Shown here in pieces: positions 54,921-64,000 of a DNA stretch of 64,000 nt. Numbering within the stretch: position 1 is the first letter of the stretch; each line of letters starts with the position of its first letter. Where the stretch lies: the NCBI GenBank assembly GCA_900618795.1, contig UYJD01000001.1, forward strand, positions 3,133,654 to 3,197,653. Reading direction: 5' to 3'. Made by a program: the position numbers and the translations under genes. This DNA is from Cyanodermella asteris (lineage: Eukaryota > Ascomycota > Lecanoromycetes > Ostropales > Stictidaceae). The notes below the pieces were generated by a model. That model saw nothing but the letters and a program-made list of their open reading frames with translations. It made no database searches and was not told where the DNA came from.

Positions 54921-56430
54921 TTACCGCCTTCGCTCGTTGCGATATCGATCGCGACTGCGATCCCTCCGGTGGCGGCGGCCATCAGCATCCCTGCCACGGT
55001 CCGACGAGCGATCCCTATCGCGCCGCAAAGGGCTTCGGCTTCTCTCCTTGTACCGCGGCCGGCGAGGGCTATATGCACGTCGGCGTGGCGACGGGCTACG
55101 GCTATCGCGCATTCGTCTGTTGGGCGGACGGGCTTGCGCTTGAGCATCCTCTGTCGTGTTTCTGGCACGAATGTCGTTCTTGTCGAACACCAGATCATAA
55201 TCCCTGCTATCACTCTCCTCCACGTCTCGATACTGGCGGCGCTTCTCCAATCCGGAAATTCCTCCAAAGTTTGCTTTGTGACGCCGCTTCGAATTGGTGG
55301 CAGATCGCCACGTGTCAGATAGACGAGATACCTATGAGGATTAGCGCCAAAATGCTGCAAGCTTATTTGATGTACGTACACTTTGGGAGAAATCAACATG
55401 GATGCGGTGGTCATCGATAAGTACACCCTGCATCTTGAAATACGCTTGCTCGCAATCCTTTTGGTTCTCAAATTCGATAAAGGCGTACTGCAAGCTGTCA
55501 CCCGTCTTCTTGTCGCGTATGACCTCACATGATAGTATCTTGCCGAAGCGGCTGAATATCAAGTTGAGATCTTCGTCCTGTGTGACGGGATTCAACTTGC
55601 ACACGAAGAGCACATTCTCGGGAGGTTTGACCTCGGCAAACGGCAGGTCGCCAACCATCTCCAAAGTTAGTGCTTGTGCTCTGGCTTCACGCTCTCGACG
55701 CAGCTTCTCCATTGCCTCTTCGTCCATCTCTTCGTCGATGTTCTCATCATCGGCAATCCTGACCGTCGCCAGTTGCGCTGCGGTGGGTACAGGACTCGTG
55801 GCAGGCTCCACGAGGCCAGGAGGGTCCGGGTAAGGATCATCGAGAATGACCGTGTGGCGGATGCGAATGTCTTTCAGTGGCCGGCCCTTTTCGTCGGCGA
55901 AGGCATCGTTGATCTTTTCCAGTACATCAAAGCCTTCTACAACCTTGCCAAAAACAGCACCCTTGCCGTCGAGGTAGTCCAAATTGTCGCCAAGCGTGAT
56001 CAAGAATTGGCTGCCAGCAACACGTTCCTCGGGATCGCGAGGGCCGGGTACAGTGGCCATACTGACAGTGCCACGTTCGGCATGCTTCAGCTTCTTGCCG
56101 AGCTCGGGCACAAAGTCTTTCTGGGCAGGGCCGTTCAAAAGGCCCCAAATCGACGAACCACCATCGCTCTCACTGGAGTCTGGACCAAGAGGGTCGCCGG
56201 TTTGGAGAGAAAAGTTTTTCTGCACGTTGTGGACGGGAGAGTAGTTGTAGTATTTGACCTTGCATAGCTTCAAGAAGCTACGGCGATTCGCGCAGTCTCA
56301 GTATCTGTCCGAGGTTATAAATTGACCGCAGCTGGTGGGGTTGTACTCACTTCTCGCAAGCTTTGGGAGCGACATCGGCCAGTAGATCGATGACAATATC
56401 GCCCAACGAGGTCTCAACAAGCACGCTCAT
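54921..56430 (-). CDS. cyp-6: Cyclophilin-RRM protein, PPIL4 family
   Basis: Three exons, 56430-56351, 56277-55380 and 55331-54921, give 462 residues. An N-terminal cyclophilin domain (about 1-170) opens with [16 protein letters not shown] and has [23 protein letters not shown]. Then come an acidic linker, an RRM (about 240-320) with RNP-like LFVCKLNP and YAFIEFE, and an RS/RD-rich tail (about 370-462). The position of the catalytic Arg of active cyclophilins is Asn (HNVQ), as in PPIL4 relatives generally, so prolyl isomerase activity may be weak. PPIL4 proteins associate with the spliceosome in the nucleus. It sits on the same strand just upstream of the SR-like gene. Confidence 0.95.
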
Positions 56431-59075
56431 GGCGGCGAGCAGACCAGTCCTGTGTGCGGTGGTGTTGTAGGCGTGCTGGAAAGGTAGCAAACAAAAAGCA
56501 AGATGGATGCTGCACGCGCAGGAAGCTTTGACAGCCGGAGACGTCAGCCGCCAGCTCGCTCCAGCCAACGTGCACGACGTCTCTTTCCACTACCCTACCG
56601 ACTCCCATATTTTCACTACCAATTTGCTATACAGCGCCCATCCTGGGAATGTTTCACCTTACATGTCGGATATGAAAGAATTTCAAGTGCTCCGGAGCGC
56701 GTTCCTGCGCCGCTGTGTCCCAGAATCTACTTGCTACCTACGCCCCTGCAAATTCATGAAAGTGCTCTTCAGCGCCATATTCACTGTCGATATCGCAACG
56801 GGGTCGATACAACCTTGCTCTGCTGCTCCTATTCCGGCCCCCGCGGGCCCATGATTCCTGCAGACGCGATCCTGCTGTCGGCATGGTGCAGGGCTTCAGC
56901 CTCATTCTCCGGCTTACTCGCAGCTGTGGCGCCCTGTCTGTGACAAGTTTCATGTTGATACCGCGCTCACAGACGTCGTCGTTCGTGTTCCAGACTGGCC
57001 TTACGCTCAAGCACGGTCGAAGAAGACAGCCCTTCCGAGCTGTCTGGGTAGTGACCCGCCGACTGGCGACTGGGCTCGGGGAACTTTCGGATGTGCCTCT
57101 CCCCGGAATAACGGCGCGGGTGTTTGCAGTTCTGACGTGCAGGGAGTACGCTGTCATGAGCTCCCCTGACCAAACGCCATCAGCCTGAGGCAATCTGTGC
57201 CAGGCTTCTCCGGCTCTTCAGGTCGGATCACAGCTGGCACGCTCCAACCGTTTGTTCGCAAAAGCAGGCGTTGCCTATCATTCGCGCAATCTATCTCTTC
57301 ATGGCAGGCATGCTCCCTGCCTGCTGTTAGCTACATGTTGAATGCAAACTGGCCTGACGATGTACAGAAGCCATACAGCGGCGACTTCGTGGGCCTCCTT
57401 GCCAGCAAACGGCTCCGTCATACAGACGCGATCCGAGGCGATTTCCCAAGCGTGCTGTCGCTCGATGCCACTCTGTTTTCAGTCATTGGAAGACTGGCAG
57501 GCTGTGAGTCTCTTCCGGCACTTTTTCGCCGTAGTGCGGTGTTGTACTTCCTCACGCGATGGTTTGAGCATGCACTGTTACCTTTGCTGGCATCTCTGTG
57601 CAACATGTGTGAACAAGCCTCCTATCCTCCTCAGTCTACGCCGTGGGTCTTCTTCGACAGTAGCTGGACCAAAGTTGCTTGATTGTGATCCCTGCGACTT
57701 CGTGCCGTGGAACCTCACAACTGCAGGCCATCTGAATCGTGCAAATGTCAGTGTCGTTACTTTACCAACCATGAAGTCGTTGGAAGCCGGCCGGCGTGGC
57801 AAGGAATGATCAAAGCCAGTCAGATGTCTTGATTCGTCCGCAGATATGTCTGAGCGGAGCATTCGGGGGATTACTACTGGTCTATGAGCGCTCGGCTTTT
57901 GATAGTCGAACCACAGCTGAGCCTGTCATCGGCACTACGCTGCTGATGGGTCACGATCTGTGGGTCCCGCATCATCTAAGCTGTTTCAGACAATTGACCC
58001 AAGGAAATTGAATGCGCTTGCAAATCTTCAAGACTTCACGCTGACCAACGTCTGGCCTGGTTCGTGACCCGACGCGAAGTGCTGTCTGAGATCGGGCAAA
58101 CCGAGCCGCTACTTCCATACAGCAGTTGCTCCGCTAAAGTCATGCGACAATCATGACTGCTTGAGCACCCGGCCAGCTCGCTCGGTCCTATTGGCTTTCT
58201 TGTCTGACGTTCCACGCTACTGTAGCTCCTCAATTGAGTTTTGAGCTTTTCAACGATGAAGATCGATGCACTTGCAAACCGGCGGCCAGCCGACGCTACC
58301 AAGGAAAGATACTCTGATCCCTGTCCGCAAATCACCAAACTTGTGCGATGCCTTGATATAGCGCTCAGAGTAGTGGGCTGAGCGGTCATCAAAAGCACGA
58401 ACCCACAAACAACCCCATCCACCCTCCGTTTGATTGTGGTATCTCAACTTTCCGGCTGCCTCAGACATATACTTCGGTTCCCACGATCGTTCCGCCAACG
58501 CATGCCTTGCAGTTCGCCCCGTTGCATCTACGTCCGAGTAGCAGTCCAAACCAGCGGTACCCTTATTCTCATCATCCGCCCGCGGACGCCAATATGGCTC
58601 GCGGCTGCCCTCCCGAGTCTGAGATTTACTACCACAGGCAGCGAGCTTTACCTTTCTCATTTACAAGGGCTGGTCAGTCCGGATACGGAATACATCAGAG
58701 AGCTCCTGCTCTGGGCCAAATGGAAGCAGATGGCAGCAAAGGACTTCCACGGAAGCGGATCGCGGTCGCAGTAGGTTGGATTCTCGTGTGAGAATAAGCA
58801 CAGGCTGACACAATCCCCAGTGCAGCCGCTGCAGAAAGCGCAAAATCAAATGCAGCGGCGACAGGGGCGATGGTCAAGGCTGTACCAATTGCAAGAACTC
58901 TGCAAATGGGGGGCCGGGAGGCTGTCAATTCTTGCGGGTATGGTGAAGTGCCTTGTTGGGTCAGAAGTCACGTCAAGCTAATGTTTAGTAGGTCAGCTCT
59001 CAGGATATCGGCAGCCTTTACCCAGATCCACATCCGGCCCTGGGAACTTCATCTACGTTCACACAAACAGGAGAG
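56431..59075. other. Intergenic stretch of 2.6 kb
   Basis: No gene recognised. The frames at 56503-56943 and 57197-57682 (plus) begin just behind the cyclophilin start and lack protein-like features. The right end is the promoter and leader of the Gln-rich gene at 59076. Confidence 0.4.
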
Positions 59076-59857
59076 ATGGCTTATTACGGCCCAAATTACT
59101 ACAACCAGCAACATGCGATGCCAGCACCTCCAAGCTCTCGACCGCCGCGTCACTACGCCTCCAACGTCTTCTACAATGGGGTCACCATGATGCCCGAAGC
59201 GTCGGGACGCCACACTGATGCTATTATAGATCCCTTCCCGTACCATGCATCAGGCCCCACCAGCTACAATTCCTGTTACCAGGCAGGTATGTACGGACAA
59301 TCAAACAACGGCCAGTATTATGCTCCAAATTCCAACTTTCAGAGGCAACAGGTTGAGAGCGATGGCTTCCGTTTCCCACATACACAAGTAAGCCACATGA
59401 ACGGGCAGCTTGTGGGAGACAACCAATCATCGTTCTCTTCCATGGATCAATTGGCTCACTCTCTGCCCGGTTCAACGACATCTCAGCGCACGCTCCCTAC
59501 CCCTCGCAACGTGTCCGGTGCCCTGACGGACGAGTCAGACCAGCTTGGCCATTTGCAGGGCCATCACCACCAAGCCCAAGCACAAGCACAGCAGCAGCAG
59601 CCAATTCTAAAGTCGCAGGGCGTCGGGTCTCTCGGCTCATACTCTGGTACGGCCCTCCTTGCCCCAAGCGATGCTGGAATCCAGTCTCCTGACCCCGTCA
59701 GCTCCCTATCGTACCCCTATATCCCATCGCAGCAACATCAGCAGCAGCGCACATCTCTGAGGTCGACAGCTTCAGGCTCCTTTTCTGACTTGTTCGGTTC
59801 GTCATCACGCTCGTCTCTGCAGGTCCCAAACATTGCGTCCGCCGGCGGTAGCGCTGG

Positions 59858-59900
<43 letters not shown>

Positions 59901-60176
59901 GCTGCAAAGCCTGATATGGCCCATCGCGAGCCAATAACGTTGCCAGGGCGCAATGGGAGTCATGGCAGTCAGATGTATCATACAAGCTTTGCCATGAACC
60001 CGCAGGTGAGAGATACCAGGACTGGCAGTTCGAGCAATACATCCAGCGCGCAGTACACCTCCGCTAGTAACAGCAGTTCAAACCGAGCAAGCCAGGCCTC
60101 ATCCTTTATTTCGTTTGGCGATGGCAAGGTCGAGGGCAAGAGAAACTCCGGGGCAAGCGGTGGCAGTGTGGCTTAG
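59076..60176 (+). CDS. Gln/Ser-rich low-complexity hypothetical protein
   Basis: Single exon, 366 residues from ATG 59076 (MAYYGPNYYNQQ). No domain is recognised. The N-terminal 90 residues are rich in Tyr, Asn, Pro and Gly (PNYYNQ, YNSCYQ, GQYYAPNSN) in prion-like composition. The middle contains AQAQAQQQQ and a run of about 14 Gln, and the C-terminus is Ser/Asn-rich, ending FISFGDGKVEGKRNS. Such composition is common in fungal transcriptional regulators and RNA-granule proteins, but nothing here identifies the role. The good Kozak-like context (GAGATGGCT) and long frame support a real gene; extra upstream exons are possible. Confidence 0.6.
59859..59900 (+). repeat. (CAG)n tract encoding polyglutamine
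   Basis: Thirteen CAG triplets and a closing CAA. The near-pure codon use indicates slippage; length should vary between strains. Confidence 0.95.
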
Positions 60177-60836
60177 AAATGGAGACACATGGCGCAGGAT
60201 CAGGGTCAAGTGAACAAGGCCCGATCGTTTTGGTGTTCGAGCAATTGAGCAAAAGTTGGACTTAGAAGGCACAAAAATGGGGTTTCTGCACATGCCGTTC
60301 TGCAAGTCGTTGGGGGCGGCCTTGTATAATTGTAATGTATCTGTATTATCAGCTCTGTTCGGATATCACTTCCTACCTGCGTCTTCTTGAAACTTGACAG
60401 CCCCCACAACAGGCTGCTCTTCCGAATTGATCGGAGGTCGGCTGAGTGCTCGCAAGTTGCACAAGCTGTGGACCTGTCCCTCAGGCTCGGCGTCGCCGAA
60501 CTCGTGTCACCCCACGAGGCTCATCTGTGTGGGGCCAGCAGATCCAAATGGGGATGTCTCCAATTTTCAAGGCAGATGTCATATATCAAAGCGGAGTGAG
60601 AACCATCGAGGCATGGAAGCGAGTGTCCTTGTGCAATCTTTGAACCTTTTGATTGCAAGGACTATTCGTGTCCATAAGTCATTTCACCCAGTGCGCCAGG
60701 ATATGCCACTGCCATTTCGTCAAATACAAGCAGTACAACCCGAGTACAGTGACTGGCATTTCCATCCAGCAAGAGACGAATTTCGCTCGGAAACCGACAT
60801 CCACCAAACACCCAGACAAAAAATCTCGCCCATCGT
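60177..60836. other. Convergent intergenic stretch
   Basis: The 3' flanks of the Gln-rich gene and RPS24. No gene seen. Confidence 0.45.
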
Positions 60837-61441
60837 CTATTTCTCCTTCTTGGGCTTGGCACCCTTGACCTTTGCCGTACCGCGGAGAGTCTTCTGTCTG
60901 TTCTTGCGCTGCTTGCCTGTGGTAACGTGTTAGCCCATCGAAATAGCCGTTCTTTCTTGATTAGATCGTCCTCAATTCTGGTGCAGTGTGACGTACGCTG
61001 TTGTCTCGAGGCGCGCTCGATCTTGGTGGCCTGACCGATTCGGATGAGTCTGTATCTGGGCTCGAACTTCTTCAATGCCTCGACCGAGTCGTAGATCAGG
61101 CCGAAGCCAGTGCTCTTGCCACCACCGTACTGTGTGCGGAAACCGAAGACGGAGATCTGGTCCTTTGAGGATTTGTAGAGCTCGGCGAGCTTGTCACGGA
61201 CCTCGTCCTTGGAGACGGTGGCGCGGCCGGGGTGGAGGACATCACTAGATTTCCAAAAACCAACGGTCAGCCATCCAATGCTTCTGACGTTATGCTTCAA
61301 ACTCGGTCTCGGGATAGAGACTAGCTTGTTTCCAGCTCTTGAGGGCGTTTGTACTCACACGACCATCTGCTTGCGGCCGAGGAGAGGGTTGCGGATGAAC
61401 TTGCGCGTGCGCAGCGTGACGGGCTGCTCGCGATCGGCCAT
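60837..61441 (-). CDS. RPS24: 40S ribosomal protein S24 (eS24)
   Basis: Three exons, 61441-61359, 61244-60997 and 60916-60837, join to 136 residues, the normal length. [33 protein letters not shown], then [36 protein letters not shown] and a basic tail ending in PKKEK are characteristic. It is a small-subunit protein at the platform/body. Introns start with GTGAGT and GTACGT. C-ending codons suggest high expression. Its start lies 373 bases from the divergent methyltransferase gene. Confidence 0.98.
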
Positions 61442-61814
61442 GATTGCTGCGATGAAGGGTCAGAGTTGAGGTCGGATTTGCCGGGTGGATGAGTGAGTGG
61501 ACGCACCAGTTTTTGCTTGAAGTTATCGCAGCTGGGCTGTAGTCTTGGCTAACACTCGTCTCAATGGTCAGAGTGTGCGGAGCAAACCCTCTCAGTAGCG
61601 GGAAAACCCTTACGCCGAAAGCTAAGCGAGCGCCGCAGCCTTTCAGCACAGAGCACAATCGTTGGCCGCTTCGCCCCGGATAAAGCCTACCCCATGAGCA
61701 TCTGCCTTCAAGTGGGCCCGGAATATGGAATTTCGCTCCATCGCACCCAGGTTCTAGACATGCGTCGTCTGCCACATAGTAGCTTGAAAGTTGCTTCTGC
61801 ACGTTCCGTTCAGG
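61442..61814. promoter_or_regulatory. Divergent promoter of RPS24 and the eEF2-methyltransferase-like gene
   Basis: Only 373 bases separate the two start codons. Two AACCCT strings, at 61585-61590 and 61605-61610, lie exactly 20 bases apart on the plus strand, in the middle of the interval. They resemble half teloboxes as found before RPS4. Joint regulation of the two translation-related genes is an inference. Confidence 0.5.
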
Positions 61815-63139
61815 ATGGAAGTCATACACAGAGATGCTACCATCGACGAAGCCGTCGCCGTCAACGTTGACATCGAAAGGTTGAAGCGACAATACTTGCA
61901 GATGGTTCCTTTACGACATCTGAAGCTACTACCAGGGAATACTCTCAAGTCACATGAGGTGCAGCAGCTGCTATATACTCGCGTATTTTCCAAGGGAGCA
62001 CCTGCAACCGACTACAAGTTCAAATTGCTTAAGCGAATTATTGAGAGCATCGAAGGTGCAATTGTTGACCCGGAAGAAGACGTAAGCAAGGACATGCCTC
62101 CAATCTCATCGGCACACTGTCAAACCTTCGTACAAGCACATTCCTTAAATAACTACCGCAGTGTGGAAACTGTATTGCGAAGGATTCCATCCGCCGGATG
62201 TGGTACCTTTCTTGCTGACATTCCCCGCCGCAGGAAGTGATAGATGACCTGTATTCCGAATTCTCTGCACTGATGAGCAAGGGTACTTGCGGGTCCACGC
62301 TGGGGGACGGCCAGCCCAATGAGTCTGTTGTGATTTTTTCGCCACCAGAAGCCCTTGACTGCTCACCGGCTGTCCTTTTCCGGAGCTCGGAAATGACAAA
62401 TGTGTTCTCTGTCTCGGGCGGGACTGGTCACAAAACATGGGAGGCGAGCTTGCATCTCGGGTCCTTCCTCTGCACGGAACGGGGACGAGAGCTTACGCGA
62501 AACAAGACCGTTCTCGAACTCGGCGCCGGCCGGGGGCTTGTTTCATATCTCTGTCTGGATTATTTGAACGCAAGACGAATGTATCCGACGGATGGGGATG
62601 TCAACTGTGTCGAGAGATTTGCCGCAAATCCTGGTAAGTTGAGCTCAGTTCTAGTAAGAGCTTCTGAATTTCTCAAGCGTGTGGTCGTACACTTCCGACT
62701 TTTCACCGCCTGGTGTTTGACCTCATCCTGACCTTCGCTAGCCACTGCCGCTGCGGCTTGGGTACCCACTCAGCTTTTCTGGGACGCAGATTGTAGCGAC
62801 GATGTTCCCATTCCAGGCCTGGATGAGGAAGCCACGGAAAACCTCGACCTCATCCTTGGAGCTGATATCACATTCGACAAGACATTGATGCCGGCTTTGT
62901 CGCGTACTATTTGCCACTTGCTGCGGTCGAACGTCCGAGCTAGAGCCTTTATATCAGCAACCCTGCGCAATAACGAAACTTTTGAGGCGTTTCGGATAGC
63001 TTGTGATGCTGAACAGCTTGACCTTGTTCTTGTCGAGTTTGACTGCCCAGTCGCAATGTCGGAGCAGACAGGCCTGTTCCACACTCATGAAGTTCCAATC
63101 AGCCTCGTGGAGATTGTTGATCGCTCGAACCGCAAATGA
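61815..63139 (+). CDS. SAM-dependent protein-lysine methyltransferase, FAM86/EFM3-like (eEF2 methylation)
   Basis: Three exons, 61815-62081, 62234-62633 and 62742-63139, join to 354 residues. An in-frame ATG at 61791 would add eight residues. The N-terminal helical part (1-90) has VDIERLKRQYLQMVP and is typical of FAM86-type enzymes. TGHKTWEASLHLGSFL precedes VLELGAGRG (182-190), motif I of class I methyltransferases, and LILGADITFD is the later acidic motif. Relatives Efm2 and Efm3 methylate lysines of elongation factor 2 in the cytosol; which of the two this is cannot be settled by eye. It shares its promoter region with RPS24. The 152-base first intron has CGCCGCAG as acceptor. Confidence 0.83.
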
Positions 63140-64000
63140 GAAAGGTGTCTTTGGCATGCCTCCAATGTCCACCTCAGCATAGCCCAAAATAGAATCCAGC
63201 CTACACCTGAGAGGAAAAGTAAAATCCCGAGTACGGCCACAACATAGAAGTCTCCTCGCTAGTTACAGTGCGATCAATACGACCGTTTTTAGCCTGATTA
63301 CTGGCGGGCGGCCGGAGACGCTTTCGCCGACATTTATCACCATGACGCATCTGCCGTCACTCTGTGGCGTATTACAATGTCTTCATATGCTAACAGCCCA
63401 GCAAGAGAAGTGAGGTTTTGACACATACAGTATGCGTCCTGATCCTTGGAATATAGTGCTGTGGTTTTACAACGGCTGGAGCTTGCGATTTTCTTTGTCA
63501 CCTCCAAATGAAATCGAACCAGCTCAGGTTCGGTGCTGGATTGACAGAGCATTGCGTTACCTCTGCTGGGGCGGGACGGCTCGAAATGGAAAGTGAAACC
63601 TGACTTACGAGGCCTGCTTTCTGTCATTCCTAAAGTGAGAATAGCATTGCGAGAATTCTCCGTCCTGTCGGCTCCAAATACTTTGGCCTGGTCAACACAT
63701 TCTTGTCAGCGATGGCAATTGCATTGGTCCGACATCGTGCCCTTTCCTCGATGGTGTGAAAGTAGTTGTCAATTTTGCAGAGCGTTACAGAGATTTTCAA
63801 TTCAACAATTCGCAAAATTTATCATTGTCTGTGCGAGCTACGACTTAGGAGGACAATATAGTAGGCCGCGTGATGGTGTGCTGCTTGAAAATAGCCGTCC
63901 GCCTTGATCAACAAGCACATCCAACATCCTAAATATGTAGGATAGTATATAAACCCTCTGCTCCTTACAAAACGTCGCTAGTGGTCGCACAATTGGAAAT
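63140..64000. other. Right-end stretch without recognised gene
   Basis: The 3' flank of the methyltransferase gene and 860 bases to the window edge. Short frames only; the last 100 bases are AT-rich with a TATATAA-like string near 63946. A gene may begin beyond the edge. Confidence 0.4.

Noticed and set aside
57197-57682. A 161-codon plus-strand frame
   Set aside because: No start context, motif or splice continuity; overlapped by other frames of similar length.
1-64000. Mobile or virus-derived elements, biosynthetic cluster, CRISPR
   Set aside because: No reverse transcriptase, integrase, transposase, capsid or terminal-repeat signature and no core biosynthetic enzyme was recognised; CRISPR arrays are not expected in a fungal nuclear genome and none is seen.

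Overview
The window is nuclear DNA from a filamentous ascomycete (Pezizomycotina). The reasons are short GT-AG introns of about 48-230 bases with CTAAC/CTGAC branch sites, GC-rich C-ending codons in expressed genes, and families typical of these fungi: a SAT4/PTH11-type seven-helix receptor, a Zn2Cys6 regulator, a Tea1/KelA-like kelch protein, an alpha-arrestin, a GH128 glucanase and a long-type heme-thiolate peroxygenase. A dothideomycete is my guess from gene content and style; the species cannot be told. Two N runs (6113-6293 and 53903-53927) show a draft scaffold. I saw no transposon, LTR element, virus-like element, rRNA or CRISPR array.

Layout. 0-13 kb: the 3' tail of an NTF2-like gene, a secreted GH128 glucanase, then a divergent pair (S33 prolyl-aminopeptidase-like hydrolase on minus, seven-helix receptor on plus), an MDR oxidoreductase and the complex I 24 kDa subunit. 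13-23 kb: an unknown ORF, an alpha-arrestin, tRNA-Gly(TCC), MsrB and a DCAF11/LEC14B-like WD40 protein. 23-36 kb: a Zn2Cys6 factor, a large kelch/coiled-coil polarity protein, mitochondrial NAD-isocitrate dehydrogenase subunit 2, a GGCT-fold-like protein and sorting nexin 3. 36-47 kb: a membrane GT2 glycosyltransferase and a disordered protein, split by a 4.9 kb stretch without recognisable genes. 48-64 kb: a GFA-fold protein, the peroxygenase, RPS4, an SR-like splicing protein, a PPIL4-type cyclophilin, a Gln-rich protein, RPS24 and an eEF2-lysine-methyltransferase-like gene.

How the parts relate. The last 13 kb is rich in gene-expression functions: two 40S proteins, two neighbouring RS/RD-tailed spliceosomal-type proteins on the same strand, and a translation-factor methyltransferase sharing a 373-base divergent promoter with RPS24. 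Elsewhere the genes are ordinary housekeeping, sensing and secretion genes with no evident biosynthetic cluster. Exon joins were worked out by hand from splice signals, frame continuity and family resemblance.

The items most worth a second look are the intronless peroxygenase with a complete Cys/Glu/Arg active site, a C-rich to G-rich composition switch inside several genes on both strands, two stop-free introns whose lengths are multiples of three, and a 12-base degenerate minisatellite. I did not find a convincing new multi-gene system.
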